DNA of 64,000 nt from Rhodococcus jostii RHA1 (GTDB taxonomy: Bacteria > Actinomycetota > Actinomycetes > Mycobacteriales > Mycobacteriaceae): the NCBI RefSeq assembly GCF_000014565.1, contig NC_008268.1, forward strand, positions 6,700,501-6,764,500, written 5' to 3'. This document shows, piece by piece, positions 37,720 to 46,278 of the stretch (positions are counted from its first letter, which is position 1; every line of letters starts with the position of its first letter). The translations under genes and the position numbers were made by a program. The notes under the pieces were generated by a model. That model was not told the DNA's origin, made no database searches, and saw nothing but the letters and a program-made list of their open reading frames with translations.

Positions 37720-38805
37720 ATGACCGCACTGGATCTGTCGGCCCTGCGCCGAGCGCCGAAGGTGTTGCTGCACGACCATCTCGACGGGGGTCTCCGGCCC
37801 GAGACGGTTCTCGAACTCGCCCGCGACTGCGGCTACGACGCGCTGCCCGCCGACACCGCGCCCGCGCTGGCCACGTGGTTCCGGGAGGCCGCCGACAGCG
37901 GTTCGCTCGAGAGATACCTCGAGACGTTCGCCCACACGGTCGCGGTCATGCAGACACCCGTCGGGCTCGAACGCGTCGCCCGTGAATGCGCCGAGGACCT
38001 CGCCGCCGACGGCGTGGTCTACGCGGAGGTCAGGTTCGCCCCGGAGCAGCACCTCGAGGAGGGGCTGACCCTGGACGAGGTGGTGGAGCAGGTCCTGCTG
38101 GGATTCGAGGCAGGGGAGTCGGCGGCGGAGGTGCGCGGCCAGAACATCCGGATCGGCGTACTGCTCACCGCGATGCGGCACGCGGCGCGGTCCCGGGAGA
38201 TCGCGGAACTGGCGATCCGGTTCCGGGACCGCGGCGTCGTCGGTTTCGACATCGCCGGGGCCGAGGCCGGGAATCCGCCCAGCCGCCACCTCGACGCCTT
38301 CGAGTACATGCGGGGCAGCAATGCGCACTTCACCATTCACGCGGGTGAGGCGTTCGGTCTGCCGTCCATCCACGAGGCCATCGCGTTCTGCGGGACGGAC
38401 CGCCTCGGGCACGGGGTCCGGATCACCGACGACATCACGATCGGCGACGACGGCGTCCCGGTGCTGGGCAAGCTTGCGAACTATGTGCGGGACAAGAGGA
38501 TTCCCCTGGAACTGTGTCCCAGTTCCAACGTTCAGACCGGGGCCGTGGACGCGCTCGAGAATCATCCGTTCGACCTGCTTGCCCGGCTGCGGTTCCGGGT
38601 GACCGTCAACACCGACAACCGGCTGATGAGCGACACCAGCATGAGCATGGAGATGCTGCGCCTCGTCGAGACGTTCGGTTACGGCTGGACGGACCTCGAG
38701 CGCTACACCATCAACGCGATGAAATCGGCTTTCATCCCGTTCGATCAGCGGCTGCAGCTGATCGACGAGGTGATCAAGCCGGGATTCGCCGTGCTGGTGG
38801 GCTGA
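37720..38805 (+). CDS. add: Adenosine deaminase
   Basis: 361 aa. Metal-binding HDH (His18, His20) in LLHDHLDGG, the further zinc ligand and catalytic Glu in [12 protein letters not shown] in DRLGHGVRI, and NTDNRLMS with the catalytic Asp. It converts adenosine to inosine. It starts 9 bp after deoA; TAACGT overlapping the deoA stop lies 6 nt before the ATG, so an internal leaderless promoter is possible in addition to read-through. A two-sided hairpin covers its stop codon. Confidence 0.95.
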   Translation: MTALDLSALRRAPKVLLHDHLDGGLRPETVLELARDCGYDALPADTAPALATWFREAADSGSLERYLETFAHTVAVMQTPVGLERVARECAEDLAADGVVYAEVRFAPEQHLEEGLTLDEVVEQVLLGFEAGESAAEVRGQNIRIGVLLTAMRHAARSREIAELAIRFRDRGVVGFDIAGAEAGNPPSRHLDAFEYMRGSNAHFTIHAGEAFGLPSIHEAIAFCGTDRLGHGVRITDDITIGDDGVPVLGKLANYVRDKRIPLELCPSSNVQTGAVDALENHPFDLLARLRFRVTVNTDNRLMSDTSMSMEMLRLVETFGYGWTDLERYTINAMKSAFIPFDQRLQLIDEVIKPGFAVLVG

Positions 38806-38828
38806 GCGTCCCGAATGCGGGCGCTCAG
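38802..38828. terminator. Bidirectional terminator spanning both convergent stop codons
   Basis: CTGAGCG (38802-38808), one bulged T, CCCG, loop AATG, CGGG, CGCTCAG (38822-38828): an 11-bp stem with a tetraloop. It contains the TGA of add and, on the other strand, the TGA of the acidic-protein gene. This is an economical shared terminator for convergent transcripts. Confidence 0.7.
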
Positions 38829-40069
38829 ACCTTCCGCAGGCGGGCCTCGAACTCCCGCTCGAGCGTCCGCCACGCCTCCGCCTCGGCGTCGAACGGTGCG
38901 CTGGGCGCCATCCGCGTCGGATCCGGGTTGAGGACGAACGAGACGTACCAGCCCAGCGGCTCGGACGTCGCGAGTGCGGTTTCCACCGAGTCGTCGTCGG
39001 CGAAATCGGCTGCATCGGTGAACAATTCGACGGCGAGGTCGAGCTGGTCCGCGTCGACGGACTCCGGACCGGCGGCCAGGTCGTCGGCGAGACCGGGGAG
39101 AACGTACACGTTCTCGTCGGTGACCTCGACCTCGAGCGATCCGTCGACGGCCGCCACCTGGATCTCCTCGTACGTGCTCACCTGCGCGAGCGCGTGCTCG
39201 TGGTTGTCGGCAAGGTAACGGGCCAGCGCGCGTTCGGACGTGAAGACGAAGATCGCGCCGTCACGCCCGAGGAAGAGCGCGTCGTCGTCGAGGTAGCAGC
39301 GGAGCGTGAAGTAGGTCTCCCCGGACGTGATGATCTTGACGGGGTCGACACCCACCGCACCCCAGAACGAGTCGTCCTCCTCTTCGTCCTCGGTGTCGAG
39401 GTCGAGCGCGACGAACTCCTCGTCTTCCTCCGCCTCTTCGGCCACGTCGTCCACGTCGACGGTGTTCTCGTCGGCGGCCACCAGTTCGGCCTCGGCGACG
39501 GCTACCGCCTCGGCGTCCACCTCGGGGGTGGCGACGATGTTGTCGACGGCGTCGAGGACGTCATCCCAGCCCTTCGCGATGGCGGTACCGATCTGGGCCC
39601 ACAGTTCCTCGCCCTCGCGGCCCTCGAACGCGCTGACGCCTGCGGGCAGCGCGCCGAGAATGGGGTTCGCGTTGAAGAACTTGGTGACCGCGTCCAGTTC
39701 GCAGACCTCACCGATGTTGCGCACCATGTTGAGCGTGTCTTCGAGTTCGCTCACGACAAGAGCCTCGGGGTCGCTCGCGGCAAGCTCCGGCACACCGATG
39801 AGATCGAAGCAGAAGTTCTCGTCGGGCTCGAGTTCGGCGGCGGACAGTCCGGACACCACACTCCACGCGGGATGCTCGACGAGATCGTTGTCGGTGTTCG
39901 TGCGGATGAAGGCAGCGAGTTCTGCCACTGATTCGAACCCGTAGAGGTCTTCCTCGTGACCAAGGAATGCTTCCCACTCGTCGTCGCCCTCACGCCACCG
40001 TGGTGCCCACAGTGTCACGAGGTCGCCGTCGGTGAGACCGAGTTCGATCGGGACGATGTCTCCAGCCAT
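38825..40069 (-). CDS. Conserved acidic protein of unknown function (Rv3311-like)
   Basis: 414 aa, very acidic throughout. It starts IVPIELGLTDGDLVTLWAPRWREGDDEWEAFLG, has a strongly Asp/Glu-rich, Val/Ala-rich stretch from about 180 to 245 that looks disordered, then a second folded part (ITSGETYFTLRCYLDDDALFLGRDGAIFVFTS). No catalytic motif, signal peptide or membrane helix is seen. Orthologues in mycobacteria are sometimes called primosomal protein without evidence. TAGGCT 7 nt before the ATG indicates a leaderless transcript. It converges on add. Confidence 0.85.
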   Translation of the reverse strand: MAGDIVPIELGLTDGDLVTLWAPRWREGDDEWEAFLGHEEDLYGFESVAELAAFIRTNTDNDLVEHPAWSVVSGLSAAELEPDENFCFDLIGVPELAASDPEALVVSELEDTLNMVRNIGEVCELDAVTKFFNANPILGALPAGVSAFEGREGEELWAQIGTAIAKGWDDVLDAVDNIVATPEVDAEAVAVAEAELVAADENTVDVDDVAEEAEEDEEFVALDLDTEDEEEDDSFWGAVGVDPVKIITSGETYFTLRCYLDDDALFLGRDGAIFVFTSERALARYLADNHEHALAQVSTYEEIQVAAVDGSLEVEVTDENVYVLPGLADDLAAGPESVDADQLDLAVELFTDAADFADDDSVETALATSEPLGWYVSFVLNPDPTRMAPSAPFDAEAEAWRTLEREFEARLRKV

Positions 40070-40248
40070 GGCGCGAAGCCTATCGACCCCGCGGCCAAAG
40101 TTGTACCCGGGCTGTGTGCGGAGCGTTTCCGGCGCCCGTCGCCGCCGTGTCGCGGCGGCCGCGACCTAGTCGGCCAAACGGGGCGAGCGGCGCGTATCGG
40201 GGCCCTACCATGACGTTCACTGTGCGTCGAGTCGTTCGAGGAGGCTGC

Positions 40249-41550
40249 ATGTTCCGGATCGGCAATGTGACGGGAAGCCCCCGGCGGCGACGGTCGCTCG
40301 CCGCCTCGATCGCAGTGCTGGGGATATGCGCGACGACGGTCGCGTGCGGCACGTCGGACGCCTCCGGGTCGGATTCGCCGGAGTGGGGGACCGAATGGTC
40401 CAGCGCCGAACGGCTGTCGTCGACCGCTGAGCTCGACGGACCCTCGCCTGTCGCGCTGTCCATCCCTTTCGCCCCGTCCCCCGTCGCCGCGACGGACGGT
40501 CGCAACCATCTGACGTTCGAGGTCCACGTGACGAACACCGCGGCCGTTCCCTTGGTCGTGCAGCGCGTGCAGATCGACTCGGCCGACGGAGCGGACGGCG
40601 TCCTCGCGAACTACGAGGGTGCGTCGGTCGCGGCGAACATGAACCTCGTGGGTGACAACGCGACCCCGACCGATCGCCTGCAACCCGCCCAACTCGGCGT
40701 CTTCTTCGTCGACGTCGCCCTGGACGAGGCGACCCCGGTGCCGGACGGGGTGCAGGCGACGGTCTCGGTCCGCGCCCAGGGCACGCCGCCGCCCGATCAG
40801 CCGATTCCCGGCCTCGCGGGCATGGTCGACGAATCCGGTGGTCCCGTGCCTGCCACCCTCGACACGTCGGTGACCATCCCGGTCTTCGACGGAACGGTCC
40901 CGGTGATCGGCCCGCCGCTCCGCGGAGACGGATGGGCGGCGATGGAAGGCTGCTGCGCCGACAACACCCATCACCGCCGCGGTGTCTGGTCGGTCGACGG
41001 ACGGCTGCTGAACTTCGAGCGGTACGCGATCGACTTCCTGGGGGTGGACCGCGAGGGTTACGCGTACCGGGGCGACAACACCAAAGAGAACTACGTCGGG
41101 TACCGGGCCGACGTGGTCGCGGTGGCCGACGCGGAGGTCGTCTCGGTTCTCGACGGCCAGGAGGAGAACGTGATCGGGGAACCGCAGCCCGAGCGCAACC
41201 TCACCGAGGCGACCGGCAACCACATCGTCCTGGACCTCGGAAACGGTGTGTACGCGTTCTACGGCCACTTCGTGCCGGGCAGCATCGCCGTGAAGGAGGG
41301 CGATCGCGCCGAGAAAGGGGCGATGCTGGGCCAACTCGGCAACAGCGGTCAGTCGACGGCGCCGCACCTGCACTTCCATCTGATGGACAACACGAATCCC
41401 GCGTTGGCCGAGAGCGTGCCGTTCGAGTTCGACGCGTTCGACCTGGCAGGGCACGCGACACTCGACGACGTCACGTATCTGCCCACACCCGAACCCCGTA
41501 CCGACGAAATGCCGCTCAGCCAGACGGTCATCGACTTCGCCGGGGAATGA
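40249..41550 (+). CDS. M23 (LytM-like) metallopeptidase lipoprotein
   Basis: 433 aa. A basic N terminus and hydrophobic stretch lead to a lipobox ending TTVAC (Cys33), predicting a lipoprotein. After a linker and a beta-rich domain (about 60-220), the M23 domain holds HIVLD (zinc ligands), YGHF and the HLHFH motif, so a catalytically competent peptidoglycan endopeptidase is likely. The start at 40249 is chosen because GAGGAGG lies about 5 nt upstream. It sits where M. tuberculosis has sapM, between the Rv3311-like gene and upp, in a variable interval that also holds the TnpB element. Confidence 0.85.
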   Translation: MFRIGNVTGSPRRRRSLAASIAVLGICATTVACGTSDASGSDSPEWGTEWSSAERLSSTAELDGPSPVALSIPFAPSPVAATDGRNHLTFEVHVTNTAAVPLVVQRVQIDSADGADGVLANYEGASVAANMNLVGDNATPTDRLQPAQLGVFFVDVALDEATPVPDGVQATVSVRAQGTPPPDQPIPGLAGMVDESGGPVPATLDTSVTIPVFDGTVPVIGPPLRGDGWAAMEGCCADNTHHRRGVWSVDGRLLNFERYAIDFLGVDREGYAYRGDNTKENYVGYRADVVAVADAEVVSVLDGQEENVIGEPQPERNLTEATGNHIVLDLGNGVYAFYGHFVPGSIAVKEGDRAEKGAMLGQLGNSGQSTAPHLHFHLMDNTNPALAESVPFEFDAFDLAGHATLDDVTYLPTPEPRTDEMPLSQTVIDFAGE

Positions 41551-41553
41551 CGG

Positions 41554-41801
41554 TCACACCCTCCCGAACCCGTCCTGCAAATTCGTCATCACCCGGGTGC
41601 GCTGTCCGGTGGCGAGCCGGGCGGCCTCCTGCGTGGTGCTCGTGATCATCGTCGCGAGTGTGCGGGCGTCGAGCGTCGAGATGGAGTCGTCGATCCAGAG
41701 ACCGGTCAGCGTGCGTTCCCGTCTTCTGCGGCCGTAACGTGATCGGACTCACTCGACTCGGCGATACTCGCGGTAGCCGCCCTCAAGTCGTTCATCGTCA
41801 T
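41554..41801 (-). pseudogene. Frameshifted YbaB/EbfC-like small protein gene
   Basis: From ATG at 41801 (preceded by GGGGGG) the frame reads MTMNDLRAATASIAESSESD, then VTAAEDGNAR and a TGA. Restoring one missing base at about 41704-41715 continues as LTGLWIDDSISTLDART, then LATMITSTTQEAARLATGQR, ending at TGA 41554-41556, for a coherent 82-residue product. The pattern (acidic/Ser N terminus, gRLTgLwID core, amphipathic C-terminal helix) resembles YbaB/EbfC-type nucleoid-associated proteins often found beside WXG100-like genes. A sequencing error is possible. It converges on the M23 lipoprotein gene. Confidence 0.5.
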
Positions 41802-41910
41802 CCCCCCAGTCGGATTTGATCCGTGAATCTTTCGGGGGCAAACCAGGTCGGACAGGTCCGGGATAGCCGATCCCCTGCAACTGGAATTTTAGGATGTTAG
41901 TCTCTCAGGC

Positions 41911-43053
41911 ATGGCGGGGAGGGTGGTGAAGCGGGCGTTCAAGTACCGCTTCTATCCGACTGCGGTGCAGGCGGAACAGCTAGCTCGGACGTTCGGATGC
42001 ACCCGGTATGTCTACAACCGGGCGTTGGCCGAGCGCTCGCGTGCCTGGTCGCAGGAGCAGCGACGGGTGACCTACGCGGATACCTCGAAGATGCTCACCG
42101 GATGGAAGCGGGACACCGAAACCGAGTGGTTGTCGGAGCCCTCGAAGGGACCGCTGCAGGAGTCGCTGCGGCAATTGCAGGGCGCGTTCGACAAGTTCTG
42201 GCGCAAACAGACCCGCTACCCGCAATTCAAGAGGAAGGGCCGGTCGAAGGATTCGGCCACCTACTACTCGAACTGCTTCACCTACCGCGGCGGGCAGATC
42301 CGGTTGGCCAAGCAGTCCGAACCCCTGGACATTCGGTGGTCGAGGCCGCTACCGGAGGGGGCCGCGCCGTCGCAGGTGACGGTGTCGCGCAATACCCGTG
42401 GTCAGTACCACATCTCGATCCTCGTCGAGGACACGATCACCGAGCTCGGGCCGATAGGTCATGTGGTCGGGCTCGATGCCGGGATCACGAGCCTCTACAC
42501 GCTCTCGACGGGGGAGAAGATCACCAACCCGCGTCATGAGCGCAAGGACCGTGAGCGGTTGGCGAAGGCGCAGCGGGTGCTGGCCAAGAAGGAGAAAGGA
42601 TCCTGTAACCGGGCTAAGGCCCGACAAAAAGTCGCGAAGATACATGGCCGGATCGCCGATCGGCGTCGCGATTATCTGCACAAACTCTCCACTCGACTGG
42701 TGCGCGAAAACCAAGTGATCGCCATCGAGGATCTGAGTGTGCGGAACATGGTGAAGAATCGGTCGTTGTCTCGGGCGATCTCGGATGCGAGTTGGTCCGA
42801 GTTCCGGTCGATGCTCGAGTACAAGGCCGGCTGGTACGGGCGGCGGGTGGTGGCGATCGACCGGTTCTATCCGTCGTCGAAGGCCTGCTCGGTGTGTGGG
42901 GCGATCGCCTCGACGATGCCGCTGAACGTGCGGGAGTGGGCGTGCCGATGCGGCGCCGTCCATGATCGGGATGTGAACGCGGCGAAGAACATTTTGGCCG
43001 TCGGACTGACGGTGGCAGCCTGCGGAGATGGTGTGAGACCGCCCCGCACATAA
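41911..43053 (+). CDS. tnpB: TnpB, RNA-guided RuvC-like endonuclease of IS200/IS605 elements
   Basis: 380 aa. It opens with the OrfB helix-turn-helix-like region FKYRFYPTAVQAEQLARTFG and WKRDTETEWL. The RuvC site is complete: Asp189 in VVGLDAGI, Glu273 in VIAIEDLSV, Asp354 in HDRDVNAAKNIL. The zinc ribbon has Cys326, Cys329, Cys345 and Cys347. TnpB proteins cut DNA next to a TAM guided by an RNA from the element's right end. All catalytic residues are intact, so it may be active although it lacks a transposase partner. After the TAA the same frame continues with a tail-like stretch including SVKQEPRD, suggesting the stop is recent. Confidence 0.93.
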   Translation: MAGRVVKRAFKYRFYPTAVQAEQLARTFGCTRYVYNRALAERSRAWSQEQRRVTYADTSKMLTGWKRDTETEWLSEPSKGPLQESLRQLQGAFDKFWRKQTRYPQFKRKGRSKDSATYYSNCFTYRGGQIRLAKQSEPLDIRWSRPLPEGAAPSQVTVSRNTRGQYHISILVEDTITELGPIGHVVGLDAGITSLYTLSTGEKITNPRHERKDRERLAKAQRVLAKKEKGSCNRAKARQKVAKIHGRIADRRRDYLHKLSTRLVRENQVIAIEDLSVRNMVKNRSLSRAISDASWSEFRSMLEYKAGWYGRRVVAIDRFYPSSKACSVCGAIASTMPLNVREWACRCGAVHDRDVNAAKNILAVGLTVAACGDGVRPPRT

Positions 43054-43143
43054 AGTGTGGGGAGGCAACTGTCGGTGAAACAGGAACCTCGGGACGCGAG
43101 TCTCGAGGGGAATCTCGGTCGTTCACGGCCGAGAGGACGTCAA
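43054..43143 (+). ncRNA. Predicted omega-RNA scaffold (reRNA) of the tnpB element
   Basis: Downstream of tnpB the right end folds into two hairpins (43087-43108 and 43113-43134) and ends GGACGTCAA at 43143. By analogy with characterised TnpB systems the RNA starts inside or near the end of tnpB and runs through this scaffold into flanking DNA; the guide would then be the roughly 16-20 nt starting ACCGGTCACC at 43144. The 5' end is unknown. Confidence 0.5.
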
Positions 43144-43257
43144 ACCGGTCACCATATTGGACGCGCGCCGCCGGTGAGACCGATTCGGTTCCGCCCCCGA
43201 TTCGCCGAGAATTGCTCTCCTGCGAAATCTAGCCCCGCGCCCCCTTATCCTTCGAGA

Positions 43258-43881
43258 ATGAACACGCACGTCGTCGACCACCCGCTCGCAGCGGTCCTCC
43301 TGACAACGATGCGCGATGCGCGCAGCGAGAATGCCACATTTCGCGCCGCCTTGCGAAGGCTGACGCACATGTTGGTGTACGAGGCGATGCGCGAGGCTCC
43401 GGTCGAGACGTTCGACGTGGTCACTCCCATCGCGACGACTGACGGGGTGCGGCTCACTCATCCGCCGTTGCTCGTTCCCGTCCTGCGCGCCGGACTGGGC
43501 ATGGTCGAGCAGGCCAGCAGCCTGATCCCGCAGGCGCGAGTCGGTTTCGTCGGGATGGCTCGGGACGAGGAGACGCATCTGCCGGTGCCATACCTCGAGT
43601 CGCTCCCCGCGGATCTGTCCGGGATCCCGGTGTACGTTCTCGACCCGATGCTCGCGACCGGCGGTTCGATGGTGCACACGATCGAGTTGCTCGTCGCCCG
43701 CGGCGCCACGGACGTCACGGCCGTGTGCGTCGTCGCGGCGCCCGAAGGTGTTGCCGCCCTCTCGGCGTCGGGTTATCCCGTGCGACTCGTCACCGCTGCG
43801 GTCGACGAGGGGCTCAACGAGGACGCGTTCATCGTGCCCGGCCTCGGCGACGCCGGGGACCGTCAGTTCGGACCGCGCTGA
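43258..43881 (+). CDS. upp: Uracil phosphoribosyltransferase
   Basis: 207 aa. The PRPP-binding loop is [10 protein letters not shown], with the uracil-site segment [13 protein letters not shown] at the C terminus and [15 protein letters not shown] in the flexible loop region. It converts uracil plus PRPP to UMP. The ATG at 43258 is chosen because TATCCT sits 6 nt upstream (leaderless) and [16 protein letters not shown] is the family's usual start; the frame upstream is TnpB right-end sequence. It converges on pmmB with 8 bp between stops. Confidence 0.95.
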   Translation: MNTHVVDHPLAAVLLTTMRDARSENATFRAALRRLTHMLVYEAMREAPVETFDVVTPIATTDGVRLTHPPLLVPVLRAGLGMVEQASSLIPQARVGFVGMARDEETHLPVPYLESLPADLSGIPVYVLDPMLATGGSMVHTIELLVARGATDVTAVCVVAAPEGVAALSASGYPVRLVTAAVDEGLNEDAFIVPGLGDAGDRQFGPR

Positions 43882-43889
43882 CGCCTCGG

Positions 43890-45479
43890 CTACAGGGCTT
43901 CGGCGAACTCGCGCAACAGGTTCAACCGGGTTGCGGCCGTCTCGCGGGCTGAGGGTAGCGCCGATTGATCGGGCACCGGGACTATGACCTCCAGGTAGCA
44001 CTTGAGCTTGGGTTCGGTTCCCGAGGGACGCACGACCATCCGAACGGTGGACCCGGCGAGGACGACGGCGTCGGTGCGGGACGGCCCCCGCAGTTCCGCC
44101 AGGTCGGTGGCCTCGACGGGTTCGCCGGCCAGTTCGGTCGGCAGTTCCGACCGCAAGCGCTGCATCATCGCGGTGATGTCCGTGAGGTCGGTGACACGTC
44201 GCGACAGCTGGTCTCCGGCGTGCAATCCGAATTCGAGCGCGTAGTCGTCCAGCCTGTCGAGGAGTGTCGTCCCCTCTGCTCGCAGGGTCGCGGCGAGATC
44301 GGCGGCCATCACCGCGGCGGAGATACCGTCCTTGTCGCGCACCGACTCCGGGTCGACGCAGTGACCGATCGCTTCCTCGTACGCGTACACGAGACCCTCG
44401 CCCGCTCGGACGAGCCACTTGAAGCCGGTGAGGGTGCGGGCGAAGCGGGCGCCGCGGGCTTCGGCGAGCTTTCCGAGGAGGTCGGACGAGACGATCGTCG
44501 TCGCGACGAGCGAATCGGCAGGGGCGGAGGCAAGGACGTGCTCGCCGAGCAGGACCCCTGTCTCGTCGCCGCGGAGCATCCGCCAGCCGTCCGGCCCGCG
44601 CACGCCGACCGCGCACCGGTCTGCGTCGGGGTCGAGGGCCAGCGCGATGTCGGCGCCGACGTCCGCGGCGAGAGCGAGGACGGCGTCCGAGGCGCCCGGC
44701 TCCTCGGGATTGGGGAATTCGACGGTCGGAAAGTCCGGGTCCGGGTGGAACTGTGCGGCGACGGTGTGGACGTCGGTGAATCCGGCGGATTTCAGTGCGG
44801 TGACCGCGGTCTCGCCGCCGACGCCGTGCATGGCGGTGATCGCGATGCGCAGGGTCCGCGACCGTCCCGTCGGCAGGGACGCGACCCGCTCGACGTAGCG
44901 GTCGAGGAGTTCCTCGGACGTCGGTGTCACCGGGGTGCGGGGCACGAGATTCGCCGGCCCGACCCGGGCGATCGATGTTTCGATCTCCTTGTCGGACGGC
45001 GAGATCAACTGGGCGCCGCCGTCGAGGTAGACCTTGTACCCGTTGTCGGCGGCGGGGTTGTGGGAGGCGGTGATCTGCACGCCGGCCGCGGCGCGGAGGC
45101 GGCGGACCGCGAACGCGACAATCGGTGTGGGGAGCGGGCGGGGGAGGAGGACGACCGAGAATCCTGCGGCCGCCAGCACTTCCGCGGCGGCGACGGCGAA
45201 CTTCTCGGATCCGTGCCGCGCGTCGCGCCCGACGACGACGGTGGAGCCGCCCGGGCACCGGTCTTTCAGCCACGCGCTCAGCCCGGCCGTCGTGCGGATC
45301 ACCACGGCGTGATTCATGCCGTTCGGGCCTGCCCGTACCGGCCCGCGCAGACCCGCGGTCCCGAAACTCAGCGGAGCGGCGAAGCGGTCGGCGAGCTCGT
45401 CGGCGGAGAGATTTGCGAGTTCCGCCCGGGTTTCGGGGTCGGGATCGGCGTCGATCCAGTCCGTGATCGGATCGCTCAC
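43890..45479 (-). CDS. pmmB: Phosphomannomutase/phosphoglucomutase family phospho-sugar mutase
   Basis: 529 aa alpha-D-phosphohexomutase. Active-site serine in [17 protein letters not shown], metal-binding DPDADRC, sugar-binding [11 protein letters not shown] and the phosphate-binding [12 protein letters not shown]. The length and the N-terminal [10 protein letters not shown] match the deoxyribomutase/PgcA branch; with deoA and deoD nearby, interconversion of (deoxy)ribose 1- and 5-phosphate is a plausible role. The GTG at 45479 overlaps the deoD stop by 4 bp. The longer open frame up to 46280 is antisense-strand shadow in deoD. Confidence 0.92.
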   Translation of the reverse strand: MSDPITDWIDADPDPETRAELANLSADELADRFAAPLSFGTAGLRGPVRAGPNGMNHAVVIRTTAGLSAWLKDRCPGGSTVVVGRDARHGSEKFAVAAAEVLAAAGFSVVLLPRPLPTPIVAFAVRRLRAAAGVQITASHNPAADNGYKVYLDGGAQLISPSDKEIETSIARVGPANLVPRTPVTPTSEELLDRYVERVASLPTGRSRTLRIAITAMHGVGGETAVTALKSAGFTDVHTVAAQFHPDPDFPTVEFPNPEEPGASDAVLALAADVGADIALALDPDADRCAVGVRGPDGWRMLRGDETGVLLGEHVLASAPADSLVATTIVSSDLLGKLAEARGARFARTLTGFKWLVRAGEGLVYAYEEAIGHCVDPESVRDKDGISAAVMAADLAATLRAEGTTLLDRLDDYALEFGLHAGDQLSRRVTDLTDITAMMQRLRSELPTELAGEPVEATDLAELRGPSRTDAVVLAGSTVRMVVRPSGTEPKLKCYLEVIVPVPDQSALPSARETAATRLNLLREFAEAL

Positions 45480-46258
45480 AAGCGTTCCACCAGTTCTCGC
45501 AGGAGACCGCCCATGCGGTCGGCGGACGCTCGGCCCGCGGCGAGGACCTCCTCGTGGTTCAGGTGCTCGCCGGTGATGCCGGCCGCGAGATTCGTCACCA
45601 TCGAGATCCCGAGGACGCGGGCGCCCAGTGCCCGTGCCGCGATCGTTTCGTGGACGGTGGACATGCCGACGAGGTCCGCACCGATCGTCCGCAGCATGCG
45701 GATCTCGGCGGGGGTCTCGTAGTGCGGACCCGGCAGACCGGCGTAGACGCCTTCGGTCAGCGACCCGTCGATGTCGCGGGCGAGGGCCCGCAGTTCGGGG
45801 TCGTACGCGTCGACGAGGTCCACGAACTCCGCGCCCACGAGCGGTGACCGGGCGGTGAGGTTCAGGTGATCGCTGATCAGCACGGGCTGTCCGACGGTGA
45901 AGTCCTCGCGGATTCCCCCGGCGGCGTTCGTCAGGATGACGGTCGTCGCTCCCGCGGCGATGGCCGTGCGTACCGGGTGGACGACGGACGACAGGGGATG
46001 GCCCTCGTAGGCGTGGGTGCGGCCGAGGAGGACGAGGACCCGTGTGCCGCCCACGTCCACGGAGCGGATCGTTCCGGCGTGACCCGCGGCGGACGGCGGT
46101 GTGAACCCCGGTAGATCGGCCATCGGGACGGTGCAGAGTGATTCGCCGAACCGGTCGGCGGCGGCATTCCACCCCGATCCGAGGACGACGGCGATCGAGT
46201 GTTCGGCGCAGTTCGTGTGCGCGGCGAGCGCGGCGGCCGCGGCGTCTGGCGTTCCCAT
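45476..46258 (-). CDS. deoD: Purine nucleoside phosphorylase (trimeric type)
   Basis: 260 aa from the ATG at 46258. Trimeric PNP motifs: [10 protein letters not shown] (phosphate loop), [49 protein letters not shown] and [10 protein letters not shown]. It phosphorolyses inosine and guanosine. The start at 46258 ([14 protein letters not shown]) is preferred because GACTAT lies 6 nt upstream and orthologues begin there; an ATG at 46276 would leave only 2 bp to the divergent gene. The 4-bp overlap with pmmB indicates an operon. Confidence 0.94.
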   Translation of the reverse strand: MGTPDAAAAALAAHTNCAEHSIAVVLGSGWNAAADRFGESLCTVPMADLPGFTPPSAAGHAGTIRSVDVGGTRVLVLLGRTHAYEGHPLSSVVHPVRTAIAAGATTVILTNAAGGIREDFTVGQPVLISDHLNLTARSPLVGAEFVDLVDAYDPELRALARDIDGSLTEGVYAGLPGPHYETPAEIRMLRTIGADLVGMSTVHETIAARALGARVLGISMVTNLAAGITGEHLNHEEVLAAGRASADRMGGLLRELVERL

Positions 46259-46264
46259 GAGGCG

Positions 46265-46271
46265 ATAGTCT
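46265..46271. promoter_or_regulatory. Overlapping divergent -10 elements of deoD and the enoyl-CoA hydratase gene
   Basis: On the plus strand TAGTCT (46266-46271) lies 7 nt before the ATG at 46279. On the minus strand GACTAT (complement of 46265-46270) lies 6 nt before the ATG at 46258. Both genes would be leaderless and fired from the same 7 bp, so RNA polymerase binding for one should exclude the other. Confidence 0.55.
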
Positions 46272-46278
46272 TCCATTC

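Larger units (their letters stand above)
41821..43143 (+). mobile_element. Solo tnpB element of the IS200/IS605 superfamily (no tnpA)
   Basis: It contains one tnpB gene and no Y1 or serine transposase. The right end is recognisable: two hairpins, CCTCGGGAC/GTCTCGAGG and TCTCGGTCGT/ACGGCCGAGA, then GGACGTCAA ending at 43143, the usual terminus of such elements. The left end is less certain: TTGAT at 41816-41820 is a good transposon-adjacent motif candidate, and GGGAT-AGCCG-ATCCC at 41860-41874 could be the left hairpin. The insertion lies 20 bp upstream of the YbaB-like gene start. Confidence 0.6.
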
